Assembly (NCBI GenBank): GCA_026003175.1 | Contig: BPGT01000002.1 | Coordinates: 1,178,001-1,242,000 of the forward strand | Direction: 5' to 3' | Length of the DNA: 64,000 nucleotides | From: Armatimonadota bacterium | Lineage (GTDB): Bacteria > Armatimonadota > HRBIN16 | In this document: in pieces, positions 18,017-24,688 of the stretch | How the letters are laid out: every line of letters starts with the position of its first letter | How positions within the stretch are numbered: position 1 is the first letter of the stretch | Translations under genes and position numbers: made by a program | Notes under the pieces: generated by a model | What the model was told of the DNA's origin: nothing | Database searches by the model: none | Seen by the model: the letters and a program-made list of their open reading frames with translations, nothing else

Positions 18017-18319
18017 TCACCTCCTCAAGGTTCGTTCAATCTCTGCCCAGCACTCAGGCGTCCACAGGTAGACCTCCACCTGCGGACACGCGCCTAACTG
18101 GGCAAGCCAGTGCTGTTGTGCTGGCGAGGCACGATTGCGACCTACCTTCAACTCCACAAACAGCAGACGTGGAGGACGCACCAGCACTAAATCAGGGAAA
18201 CCTGCAGGCGAGTGGAGACTGTGCCACGTATGGTAACACAGCCATCCCTGCAACTCTGCCAGCTCTCTCACCGCCTGCAGGAACTCCTTCTCACGTATGG
18301 GCACTGCGCCGCTTGCCAT
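18017..18319 (-). CDS. VRR-NUC domain nuclease
   Basis: 100 residues, the size of a stand-alone VRR-NUC domain. The core GFPDLVLVRPPRLLFVELKV carries the Asp and the Glu-x-Lys of the PD-(D/E)XK fold, and the C-terminal QQHWLAQLG helix is typical. Phage copies cut DNA replication or recombination intermediates such as flaps or Holliday junctions. It lies in the operon between two small unknown genes and downstream of the PrimPol, SSB-like and zinc genes, which together look like a replication and repair module. Confidence 0.8.
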   Translation of the reverse strand: MASGAVPIREKEFLQAVRELAELQGWLCYHTWHSLHSPAGFPDLVLVRPPRLLFVELKVGRNRASPAQQHWLAQLGACPQVEVYLWTPECWAEIERTLRR

Positions 18320-18322
18320 GAT

Positions 18323-18673
18323 TCAGAACAGCCTGCCTTGCTTCGGGTCTTCGGTGTGCCACAGATTCAACGGCAGGGCAATCTGCTCACCGTGTCCGCG
18401 CTGAATGCGGATGCCCTTCTGCCACACCGTCGCCAGTGGGGCAGTGTAGGTGATGCCGTTCTCCACGTCGTGAACCTCCACCAGTGACGCGCCTGCCTCA
18501 TGTGCCTGCTCCAGGATGTTGCGCTCAAATGCCCACGCAGGGGGGTGTCGCAACTGGTGACGGCTCGCCTGCACCCTGCGCTTCAGGATGCCCTGCTCCA
18601 GCACACAACCGCTGTGCCTGCCGTCACGGGTGTAGAGGACTCGCCTTGCTGTTCGTGTAACTGTGCTTTGCAT
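18323..18673 (-). CDS. Hypothetical protein of the integrated element
   Basis: 116 residues, no recognised family. The N-terminus is basic (MQSTVTRTARRVLYTRDGRH); the middle contains RRVQASRHQLRHPPAWAFE followed by an amphipathic helix (NILEQAHEAGASLVEVHD) and a short beta-rich end. GGAG is positioned before the ATG. It ends 3 bp before the nuclease gene, so the two are cotranscribed. The basic face suggests nucleic-acid contact, but this is only inferred from composition. Confidence 0.55.
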   Translation of the reverse strand: MQSTVTRTARRVLYTRDGRHSGCVLEQGILKRRVQASRHQLRHPPAWAFERNILEQAHEAGASLVEVHDVENGITYTAPLATVWQKGIRIQRGHGEQIALPLNLWHTEDPKQGRLF

Positions 18674-18704
18674 CTGAATACACTCCTTTCGTTTGTGTTT
18701 GGGG

Positions 18705-18732
18705 GCGGGCAGGGCGCGCGCGCCCTGCCCGC
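18705..18732. terminator. GC hairpin, second copy
   Basis: The same 13-bp arms as at 17393-17420 (GCGGGCAGGGCGC and complement) with a GC loop, between the SSB-like gene and the gene starting at 18673. Here it sits inside a run of same-strand genes, so it may attenuate rather than end transcription. Confidence 0.5.
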
Positions 18733-18741
18733 TTCCCTCTC

Positions 18742-19209
18742 TTACTGCGCGAAGGGGTCGTCAGGGTCTTCCTCGTCTGCCATCTCGTAGAACCCCTGTT
18801 TGGTGGCAGGAACCGCCACCATGCCATGCTTCACGCGCACCTGTGCCTGCACGCGCTTCAGGGGCAGGATGTCGGTCACACGCGCAAACTCGCGCCCGTC
18901 TGCCGTCTGCTTGACCTGCACCACCGCGCGAGCACGCTTGCCCTGCAGGGCGTCGAAGTCCAGCACGTCACCCTGCGCGTAGGGCTTGCCGTTGAAAGCT
19001 GCTGCCCACTTCACCGCCTTCGCGTTGACCGCTGTGCTGGCGTTCGTCCACGCCCGCAGTTCCGCGCCCTCATACTCGCCTTCTGCCACGCGCAACTGCC
19101 ACACGAACTGCTCGCCGTAGGTTCCGGTCTGCTCCTTCACGTCCAGCAGTTCAACAGTGTACACGTCGTCAGGCAAGGTCTGTGCTTGTGCTGTCACCAG
19201 CAGTTTCAT
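18742..19209 (-). CDS. SSB-like OB-fold protein with acidic tail
   Basis: 155 residues from ATG 19209, preceded by AAGGAGG; a longer reading to 19308 would overlap the neighbour and lacks an RBS. The body (YTVELLDVKEQTGTYGEQF; GEYEGAELRAWTNAST; ARAVVQVKQTADGREFARVT) alternates beta strands as in phage OB-fold DNA-binding proteins. The C-terminus DEEDPDDPFAQ is acidic and near-identical in style to the DDDIPF tip by which SSB recruits partners. I infer a single-stranded DNA-binding protein for replication of the element. Family not named with certainty. Confidence 0.6.
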   Translation of the reverse strand: MKLLVTAQAQTLPDDVYTVELLDVKEQTGTYGEQFVWQLRVAEGEYEGAELRAWTNASTAVNAKAVKWAAAFNGKPYAQGDVLDFDALQGKRARAVVQVKQTADGREFARVTDILPLKRVQAQVRVKHGMVAVPATKQGFYEMADEEDPDDPFAQ

Positions 19210-19288
19210 GACGTTACCTCCTTTGTGTGTTGTGTTCGTGTTTCGTCTGTCTATGTCAACCGCCCTGAGGCGGGGGCTACCTAATCGT

Positions 19289-19702
19289 TCACACCTCTGG
19301 TATTCCAAACAGTTTGTGCATTACGCCACGCCAGTCTGTAAAATCAAACCAGACCTTCTCCTGCAGGTGTAGCGTCCACACGAGGGCTTTGCGCACCGTG
19401 TTAATCCGTCTGCCCTCAATGGGGTAACCCCATTCCCACTCCTCATCAGTGATGCAGTCCAGATGCACCACCAGCCAGGGCTCCAGTTTCAATCTGGTCA
19501 GTTCAGACAGAGGGTACACCACCGTCTTCAGCCAGGCGTCCATGTCACCGTTAGCAAGTGCGTCCTCACCTTCACGGGTGCGCTTGCGTTCCCATGCCTC
19601 AAACTCCTGCCGAGACTGCTGTGCCTTCCCGCTGTCGCACCACACCACCAGTTCGCGCCAGCTGCGAATCGGCTGCCCACACCGGTCACAGGTCAGGTTC
19701 AT
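19289..19702 (-). CDS. Zinc-ribbon protein of unknown function
   Basis: 137 residues. It opens MNLTCDRCGQPIRSWRELV, a single CxxC knuckle; a later His-x-Asp-Cys (VHLDCITDEEW) could complete a zinc site. The rest is rich in Trp and charged residues, with an acidic helical section in the middle. The start overlaps the end of the PrimPol gene by 4 bp (ATGA), so translation is coupled. No known family. A helper of the replication protein is plausible from position alone. Confidence 0.6.
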   Translation of the reverse strand: MNLTCDRCGQPIRSWRELVVWCDSGKAQQSRQEFEAWERKRTREGEDALANGDMDAWLKTVVYPLSELTRLKLEPWLVVHLDCITDEEWEWGYPIEGRRINTVRKALVWTLHLQEKVWFDFTDWRGVMHKLFGIPEV

Positions 19703-22134
19703 GTGTTCAATACCTCCTTCGCGAATGTCCTCAAACTGCCACAGTCAACACAACGCCAGTGCCCATCACGAGTTAGCTCATGTAGCATAGAACACCCGCA
19801 GGTGTCGCACCATGCTGCCACACCGTCACGCAGTGGTATGACTGCTGTGCGGTAATCAGGGATGTCAGAATCATCCTCAGGATCAACAGTAACTGCTTTA
19901 CTGTTGGAGCCTGATTCGGAATCATCAACAGTAACAGGTTTACTGTTACTGGCTTCAACAGTAAACGCTTTACTGTTAGGTGGAGATTCAACAGTAACAG
20001 GTTTACTGTTGGGTAGGTCCTTAGTTTCCGCAGAATGTGCGGAACCTTGCGGAACCTTCGGAACCTTCGGAACCTTAACGGTTTCCAACACACCAGAGGT
20101 AGGTTCCGTAGTTTCCGCAGTTTCCGTAGTTTCCGTAGTTTCCGTAGGTTCCGTAGTTTCCGCAATAGTTTGCGGAACCTTAATTGCTACCACACAGGCA
20201 GGGGTGTGCAGTTTGATTGTTACCTGTGGTATGGCGTACGTTCGTTCGCTGTTCTTGTAGCCACCGCGCCCTTCTGCCAGTCTCCCTCTTCGCACCAGTG
20301 TTTTCAGCAGACGGTCAAGCGTGTCTTCCGAAGCCTCACTACCGAATGCCTCCAGCAGCTGCTTGCGCGTGCAGTTCCCCTGTGTCCGCACAAACTGTAC
20401 GATGCGTTCCTGCAACGTCAGCGGTCTCTCCTCGCCCTGCACAGGTGCGAACCGCCCGAAGTGCTTGGCGTATGTTGCCTGCCACCTTTCACCACTTCGG
20501 CACTTCACCACGCGCAGCTGTACCTCTGTCGCCGACGGTTCGCCGTCAGGGTCTGCCAGCAAAGCAACCGTGTCAGCCTTCGCGCCAAACACGTAACTGT
20601 TCGCCAGTGCGGTCACACGCTTCAGGGTGCTTGCCTTGTTCGGGTGGTGGATTGCCAACACGGCAACGCCTGTCTTCTCCACCAACTGGCGAAGTGCGTT
20701 CATCAACGGGCGAACCTTACTCTCCTTGTCCGTGTCATCACAGCCAAGCCAGTCGTTAAGCGTGTCCACAATCAGGCATTCTGTCCCGTAAGCAATCAAC
20801 ATGGACGCCCACAGATGCACCGTGTCAGGCGTTAAGCGCAACATGCCTGCCTCTTCCAGTTTGTTCATGTTGGGCGTCATGAACTCAGGCTCCTCGCCGT
20901 AGGTCTGCTCATACTTCTCACGGATGCGTCCCTCGCTGTGGTCATAATGCAACCACACAACACGCGCCTGTGATTGTGGACGTTCGCCCAGCGTGGTGTC
21001 ATCACGGGTCAGCGCGTGGGCAATCTCCAAAGCAAGCGTGGTCTTGCCTGCACCTGCTTCTCCTGCCAGTATGGTAATCTCGCCACGCGCCAGCAGGTTC
21101 GGCAGTAACCAGTCTACAGGGAGGGCTTCCACCTCTTTCAACGGTCGCAGGAAGCCTGCCCAGTCCACTGGTGGGGCAAGACGTTCGGGTTCCATTCTGT
21201 GCCCTTTGCCATACTGCTTTGCCAGTGCCTTCGCAGCAGCAGAGAAGTCGCCACCATGCTCTAACAGGGTGTATACCGCGAAGGGCGAATAAGCACGTCC
21301 TGCCTCAAAGGGTGGCGCGTTCGTGGTGAACACATACAGCGTGCCCAACTGGGGATGCCATGACGCCGACACACCACGCGGTTTGCCTGGACGGGTCAGG
21401 TAGATGTTGCCCTCGCGCCCGTTGCCAGCAACACGCCAACCGTGACGCTGTAGCAACTCCAGCACGTCGCCCTCTTGATTGAACCTGTCGCCGACGCGCT
21501 GTGCTTCCCCAGTGACGCGCAAGGGGGCAGGTTCTGGCTTGGGGGCTTCGTCAAACAGCCGTGCCAGTGCGAGAATGTCTTCCAGCTGTTCATCACTCAG
21601 TGTCGGCACACTGGTTAAGTCACCACGCACCCACTCGTAGGGCTTGCGGTTCTCATGGCACTCTGCAGGCGTTGGTGGCACGATGCTGTACTTGCCGTCC
21701 CCAATCAGCGCAATCGCCTCACGCTTACGCCCGTCAGCGTCCACGCGGTACGCCAGCACGGTGGAGTGCAGTTCGCCATCATACCGAAAGAACAGTCTCT
21801 TGCCAGGTCGTGGTGTGCGACACTGTGGCATGGCGAACAGCAGTTCGCTGTCGTAAGCCAGCAGTTCGGTGATGAACGCTTCGCCGATGGTCAGGTCGTC
21901 AAGGTCGAGGGCGTATAGTCCACCAGACACTGCGCCACACACCACAGCGACGCCACGCCGTGCACCGTTGCCGAACCATTCGCGAATCTCATCTTCAGTG
22001 GGCAGTCGCTTCTGAAGCGGTTCCCAAGTCTTCAGTGCTGGTGCTTTGCTGCCGTCGGCGCGTATGGGCAGGATGCTCAAGCCTGCGCGTTGGTAGCGAA
22101 TGGCGACGTCCTTCAAGTCACTCTGTGGAATCAT
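19699..22134 (-). CDS. PrimPol-helicase replication protein
   Basis: 811 residues. Residues 1-190 form a bifunctional primase-polymerase domain (LDLDD at 76-80, TPRPGKRLFF, GDGKYSIVPPTP). Residues 335-560 form a RepA-like hexameric helicase ATPase with Walker A GEAGAGKTT (358-366), Walker B CLIVDTLND (453-461) and AIHHPNK. A winged-helix-like region follows (LTLQERIVQFVRTQGNCTR), then a low-complexity linker (about 640-765) and a C-terminal zinc ribbon (WCDTCGC and WRCVDCG). The linker DNA holds the iteron-like repeats at 19884-20178, so origin and initiator may be one locus, as in lambda gene O. It is the main replication gene of the element. RBS is weak; the start overlaps the upstream small gene by 17 bp. 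Confidence 0.85.
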   Translation of the reverse strand: MIPQSDLKDVAIRYQRAGLSILPIRADGSKAPALKTWEPLQKRLPTEDEIREWFGNGARRGVAVVCGAVSGGLYALDLDDLTIGEAFITELLAYDSELLFAMPQCRTPRPGKRLFFRYDGELHSTVLAYRVDADGRKREAIALIGDGKYSIVPPTPAECHENRKPYEWVRGDLTSVPTLSDEQLEDILALARLFDEAPKPEPAPLRVTGEAQRVGDRFNQEGDVLELLQRHGWRVAGNGREGNIYLTRPGKPRGVSASWHPQLGTLYVFTTNAPPFEAGRAYSPFAVYTLLEHGGDFSAAAKALAKQYGKGHRMEPERLAPPVDWAGFLRPLKEVEALPVDWLLPNLLARGEITILAGEAGAGKTTLALEIAHALTRDDTTLGERPQSQARVVWLHYDHSEGRIREKYEQTYGEEPEFMTPNMNKLEEAGMLRLTPDTVHLWASMLIAYGTECLIVDTLNDWLGCDDTDKESKVRPLMNALRQLVEKTGVAVLAIHHPNKASTLKRVTALANSYVFGAKADTVALLADPDGEPSATEVQLRVVKCRSGERWQATYAKHFGRFAPVQGEERPLTLQERIVQFVRTQGNCTRKQLLEAFGSEASEDTLDRLLKTLVRRGRLAEGRGGYKNSERTYAIPQVTIKLHTPACVVAIKVPQTIAETTEPTETTETTETAETTEPTSGVLETVKVPKVPKVPQGSAHSAETKDLPNSKPVTVESPPNSKAFTVEASNSKPVTVDDSESGSNSKAVTVDPEDDSDIPDYRTAVIPLRDGVAAWCDTCGCSMLHELTRDGHWRCVDCGSLRTFAKEVLNT
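19884..20011. repeat. Four palindromic iteron-like repeats inside the PrimPol gene
   Basis: Four 23-bp copies of CAACAGTAA-N5-TTACTGTTG/A, at 19884-19906, 19926-19948, 19956-19978 and 19989-20011. Each encodes one Asn-Ser-Lys-x-x-Thr-Val unit. The arms are identical even at synonymous codon positions, while the centres vary and change amino acids. That pattern suggests the DNA is what is conserved. Candidate initiator-binding sites of a replication origin. Confidence 0.7.
20024..20178. repeat. GTTTCC/GGAACC direct and inverted repeats
   Basis: Next to the palindromic set lies a second family: TTTCCGTAG-type units in tandem (20101-20164) and CGGAACCTT units in the opposite sense (20039-20076), bounded by GTTTCCGCA (20024-20032) and TGCGGAACC (20171-20179). 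They encode a Thr-Glu-Thr-rich and a Val-Pro-Lys-rich linker. They could be a second iteron set or the unwinding region of the origin, or simply a low-complexity coding repeat. Confidence 0.55.
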
Positions 22135-22318
22135 CCCCGTCGCCCTCCACCAGTCGCCGCAGGCGTTCTACCTCAATGTCAGCGCGTGCTTCTGCTTCCC
22201 AACGGTCAAACAGTGCCTTAATCGCTTCGCCAACCGCCCGCAGTACCTCAGGGTCACTGCTCGCCAGTAGGGGGCGGTCAGAGTGGCGGATGTCGGTCAC
22301 CAGTATAGCCTTCGGCAT
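22118..22318 (-). CDS. Small acidic helical protein
   Basis: 66 residues, no known family. It begins with a short strand-like stretch (MPKAILVTDIRHSD) and continues as one long charged helix with heptad-like Leu and Ile spacing (EVLRAVGEAIKALFDRW), ending in an acidic tail (EGDGDDSTE). It overlaps the PrimPol start by 17 bp. The ribosome site GAGAGGGGG is the right arm of an inverted repeat (22326-22368) that could hide it, suggesting translational control. Confidence 0.55.
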   Translation of the reverse strand: MPKAILVTDIRHSDRPLLASSDPEVLRAVGEAIKALFDRWEAEARADIEVERLRRLVEGDGDDSTE

Positions 22319-22325
22319 ACGAAAA

Positions 22326-22368
22326 CCCCCTCTCGTTGTCCTCCACTATATAAGCACCCGAGAGGGGG
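22326..22368. promoter_or_regulatory. Inverted repeat covering a ribosome site and a TATATA box
   Basis: 10-bp perfect arms CCCCCTCTCG (22326-22335) and CGAGAGGGGG (22359-22368) with a 23-bp loop that contains TATATA. On the reverse strand the second arm is followed by TTTTCGT and then the ATG of the 66-residue gene. It could be a terminator for the upstream gene, an operator around a -10 box, or a hairpin sequestering the RBS. Confidence 0.45.
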
Positions 22369-22396
22369 CAAAACGTCTACAGCTTTGGGGCAATTT

Positions 22397-23359
22397 TCAG
22401 GGTGTTCGCGAAAATTGTTTGCGGGCGCGTTCCAGAAGTGTTCGGGCGGTGCTTGGACTGATCCCAAGTTCCTCTGCAGCTTCGCTTGCGCTCTTGCCTT
22501 CCATCATGAGGCGTAACAGGTCAGCAGTACGTTTACCCAAGCGTGCCAGTGCGCGGTTCACAGCGTCCTCATCTGCTACCACCTCTAAGGGGTCAGGTTC
22601 ATTGCTGGGGGCAAGTTCCACAGGTGAGGGCTCGTCTTCAGGTAAGTCGGCTACTAGTGTTTCCAGTGCCGAAGCAAGGGGGTGCTTTTCGTTCATCTTT
22701 TCAAGCGCATGTTCCAACGCGAGAAAACGAACGAATTGCTGTTTGAGTCTTCGCTTTGAAAGTGGTTTACGTGCTGTCTCAAATCGCTTGTCAATCACTG
22801 CTGTCTCTACATCTGGCGCAAGTATGTGGGCAACAGCGTCAGCTAGAGCGACAGGATTAGAAGCACCAAAGAGTCGTTCAAAGCTGGCGAATGTCATGCC
22901 ATACCCTACTGCAGAGGTCGCCGCAAGGGGGAAGGCAATTGCCCAATCCTCCACAGGCACGTACCCTACCATCGTCACCCATGCAACTAACAATACAGCA
23001 TGGCTCCATTCGTTAGGCTTGATGTCTGCAGGTGGGCTGTTCAGGATGCGTTTGAGCAGCAACATAGTATTGGCACATTCTCTGAATCGGGAAGCCTGCT
23101 TGCAGTTACGCTTTGCCAGTGTGTCGCCTGTTATTACAGCAGCTGCCTCCACAGTATTAAGAAAACGGTTTACTATTGCCCTGTCATCTACAGGCTCCTC
23201 AAACATGTGCTTGCCGAGCAGAAGCAAACCGTCGGAGGCTGTTGTTCGCATACGAAGCTGAGCTGCTGTGGTAACTGCCCTTCGGAGAATCTCCTCATCT
23301 GCGGGTAGAACGGGTTCGGCTTCCTCTGTGATGAATGGGGTAGACTTGTATTTTGGCAT
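22397..23359 (-). CDS. Protein with C-terminal sigma-like HTH
   Basis: 320 residues from ATG 23359, preceded by GGGAGG. The last 60 residues (LGKRTADLLRLMMEGKSASE, then AAEELGISPSTARTLLERARKQF) form a helix-turn-helix of the sigma region 4 or LuxR type. The middle contains two hydrophobic helices (HAVLLVAWVTMVGYV; WAIAFPLAATSAVGYG) and the rest is charged helix with an acidic stretch before the HTH. No whole-protein family is recognised. It could regulate the replication genes or act as a third sigma-like factor of the element. It is the first large gene after the integrase. Confidence 0.6.
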   Translation of the reverse strand: MPKYKSTPFITEEAEPVLPADEEILRRAVTTAAQLRMRTTASDGLLLLGKHMFEEPVDDRAIVNRFLNTVEAAAVITGDTLAKRNCKQASRFRECANTMLLLKRILNSPPADIKPNEWSHAVLLVAWVTMVGYVPVEDWAIAFPLAATSAVGYGMTFASFERLFGASNPVALADAVAHILAPDVETAVIDKRFETARKPLSKRRLKQQFVRFLALEHALEKMNEKHPLASALETLVADLPEDEPSPVELAPSNEPDPLEVVADEDAVNRALARLGKRTADLLRLMMEGKSASEAAEELGISPSTARTLLERARKQFSRTP

Positions 23360-23373
23360 ACGCAACCTCCCTG

Positions 23374-23484
23374 TCAGGCGTTGTTCGCGTGTCGGCTGTC
23401 CACTGGACAGGGCAGTGGACACTTACGGCAGAGGCGTCCCTCTGCACCGACACGCTTCATCTGTATAGACACTTCTACGTTCAT
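23374..23484 (-). CDS. Putative 36-residue cysteine protein
   Basis: A short frame starting MNVEVSIQMKRVGAEGR and continuing LCRKCPLPC, a CxxCxxxC arrangement that could bind zinc. It begins after AGGTGAAACAAAG and ends 14 bp before the start of the next gene, fitting the operon. There is no family match. A longer in-frame reading to 23571 exists but lacks an RBS and crosses the inverted repeat at 23568-23583. May not be expressed. Confidence 0.35.
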   Translation of the reverse strand: MNVEVSIQMKRVGAEGRLCRKCPLPCPVDSRHANNA

Positions 23485-23513
23485 CTTTGTTTCACCTGCG
23501 TTGCCTGTGCTGG

Positions 23514-23583
23514 GGCGGGCGCGTGGACGCCGATTGCCTGAATCTTCCGAATGCCCACCAGTCCAGTCCACGCGCCCGCCTCT
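23514..23583. terminator. Inverted repeat after the integrase
   Basis: Arms GCGGGCGCGTGGAC and GTCCACGCGCCCGC, 14 bp, with a loop of about 40 bp, between the integrase stop (23587) and the small cysteine gene. It probably separates integrase transcription from the replication operon. There is no clear T-tract. Confidence 0.45.
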
Positions 23584-23586
23584 GTT

Positions 23587-24516
23587 CTACCTGCGCCCTC
23601 TGAGAAGATTCAACGGACTGTGTTGCTGGTGCGCCTGCTTCAGGTCTTGCTCCACCAGAGACAGGTATACCTGCGTCGTCTTCAGGTCGCTGTGTCCCAT
23701 GAGAAGCCTCAGGTGCTCCAGGTCAATCCCTGCACGCAGGCTCCACGTGGCGAAGGTGCGCCTTAACTGGTGCGCTCCCAACCGCAAGCCTGCACGCTTG
23801 CCTGCCTTGCGCACTGCCAGCTTGATGCCGTGCAGGGTCAACGCGCCAGAGGCTCCCCACCACAGAGGGCTGTCTGCCTGCAGTTTCACACCGTGCTGTG
23901 TCTGGTAAGCCTTCAGGTAACGTTGCACCGCAAGCCTCACCTCTGCACTCAACACCACCACGCGCTGTTTACCGCCTTTGCCCTTGATGACTACCGTGTC
24001 ACCTGCTACGTCGCCCACGCGCAACTGGTGACACTCGTGGATGCGCAGTCCCGTGTCCAGCAACAGCAGAATCAATGCCCTGTCGCGAAGATTCAGCCAG
24101 TCCTTGCCAGTGCACGCCTGCAGCAGTTTCTCCACCTCTTCAGGCGTCAGGGCAGGTTTAAGCACCTGTTCGCGCTTGGGCGGTTCCACCTTCGCGAAGG
24201 GGTTGTGTTCGGTCAGTCCCTCACGGATGCACCAGTTCCAGAAAGCGCGAGGGTTGCGGTAGCTATTGTGCAGGGTATGCGTGCTGAGGTTCTGCTGCTG
24301 GCGGTGGAGTAACCACCTGCGGATGTGCACAGGTTGCACGTCCTCTAAGGCGAAGCAACCTTGCTGTGTCAGGAAGGTGATGAAAGGCGTTACGCTTTCA
24401 CGGTAGTTTTTGAGTGTCCGTGCAGAGGCTCCACGTGCCTGTAAAGCCTCTAACCACAGCTGTAGAGTAACATACAGCGTGCTTGTGTCAGTGATGTGCA
24501 GGCTGGCGTTCTGCAT
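23587..24516 (-). CDS. Tyrosine recombinase (integrase)
   Basis: 309 residues. An N-terminal SAM-like core-binding domain (residues 10-105) is followed by the catalytic domain with Arg158 (TGLRIHE), Lys183 in the KGKGGKQR hairpin, His249 and Arg252 (HQLRR), His275 (MGHSD) and nucleophile Tyr284. All catalytic residues are intact. I chose ATG 24516, preceded by GGAGGAGG; a start at 24552 would lie in an arm-type site. It joins attP and attB at tRNA-Gly. The candidate arm site at 24550-24563 lies in its promoter region, so it may repress itself. It reads away from the tRNA. Confidence 0.93.
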   Translation of the reverse strand: MQNASLHITDTSTLYVTLQLWLEALQARGASARTLKNYRESVTPFITFLTQQGCFALEDVQPVHIRRWLLHRQQQNLSTHTLHNSYRNPRAFWNWCIREGLTEHNPFAKVEPPKREQVLKPALTPEEVEKLLQACTGKDWLNLRDRALILLLLDTGLRIHECHQLRVGDVAGDTVVIKGKGGKQRVVVLSAEVRLAVQRYLKAYQTQHGVKLQADSPLWWGASGALTLHGIKLAVRKAGKRAGLRLGAHQLRRTFATWSLRAGIDLEHLRLLMGHSDLKTTQVYLSLVEQDLKQAHQQHSPLNLLRGRR

Positions 24517-24549
24517 AGTGTCCTCCTCCCGTTTGTGCTTGTGTGAGGA

Positions 24550-24605
24550 CACAACATCTTGTGCGGTTCAACTGCGAAGAGGCTTCAGGGGCACAACATG
24601 TAGTA
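24550..24605. promoter_or_regulatory. Candidate integrase arm-type sites, right end
   Basis: CACAACATCTTGTG at 24550-24563 and CACAACATGTAGTA at 24592-24605. The second ends three bases before the 69-bp core, mirroring the three-base gap on the left side. In the circular form the order would be two direct sites, core, one direct site and one inverted site. Confidence 0.7.
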
Positions 24606-24608
24606 GTT

Positions 24609-24677
24609 CTGGAGCGGGGGACGGGAATCGAACCCGCACCGCCAGCTTGGAAGGCTGGAGCTCTGCCATTGAGCTAC
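24609..24677. repeat. att site, right copy (within intact tRNA-Gly)
   Basis: Identical over 69 bp to 16372-16440. Here the repeat continues into the acceptor strand, so the tRNA gene is complete. Integration therefore replaced the 3' part of the tRNA with the copy carried by the element. Confidence 0.93.
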
Positions 24678-24683
24678 CCCCGC
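24610..24683 (-). tRNA. tRNA-Gly (anticodon TCC)
   Basis: 74 nt including encoded CCA. The acceptor stem GCGGGGG pairs with CCCCCGC, the D-arm begins TAGCTCAATGG, the anticodon loop is CTTCCAA and the T-loop is GGTTCGATTCC. All stems pair. It is the attachment site of the integrated element and the gene whose 3' end was duplicated. Confidence 0.95.
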
Positions 24684-24688
24684 TCACC

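Larger units (their letters stand above)
16441..24608. mobile_element. 8.2-kb integrative element in tRNA-Gly(TCC)
   Basis: It is bounded by perfect 69-bp direct repeats and carries a tyrosine integrase beside the restored tRNA. Most genes (17.4-24.5 kb) read toward the left end on the reverse strand: integrase, a sigma-like HTH protein, a PrimPol-helicase, a zinc protein, an SSB-like protein, a VRR-NUC nuclease and small proteins. Two forward genes at the left end resemble sigma region 4 and region 2. No relaxase, type IV secretion, portal, capsid or tail gene is visible. It therefore looks like a replicating satellite or a minimal integrative plasmid that may borrow a helper's machinery. 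Confidence 0.88.

Noticed and set aside
20101-20164. CRISPR array
   Set aside because: The short tandem units have no spacers, lie in frame inside a gene and there is no cas gene nearby.
21960-23261. 433-residue forward frame across the PrimPol start and the sigma-like gene
   Set aside because: Ser/Arg-rich composition of an antisense frame; the reverse-strand genes have RBS and recognisable domains.
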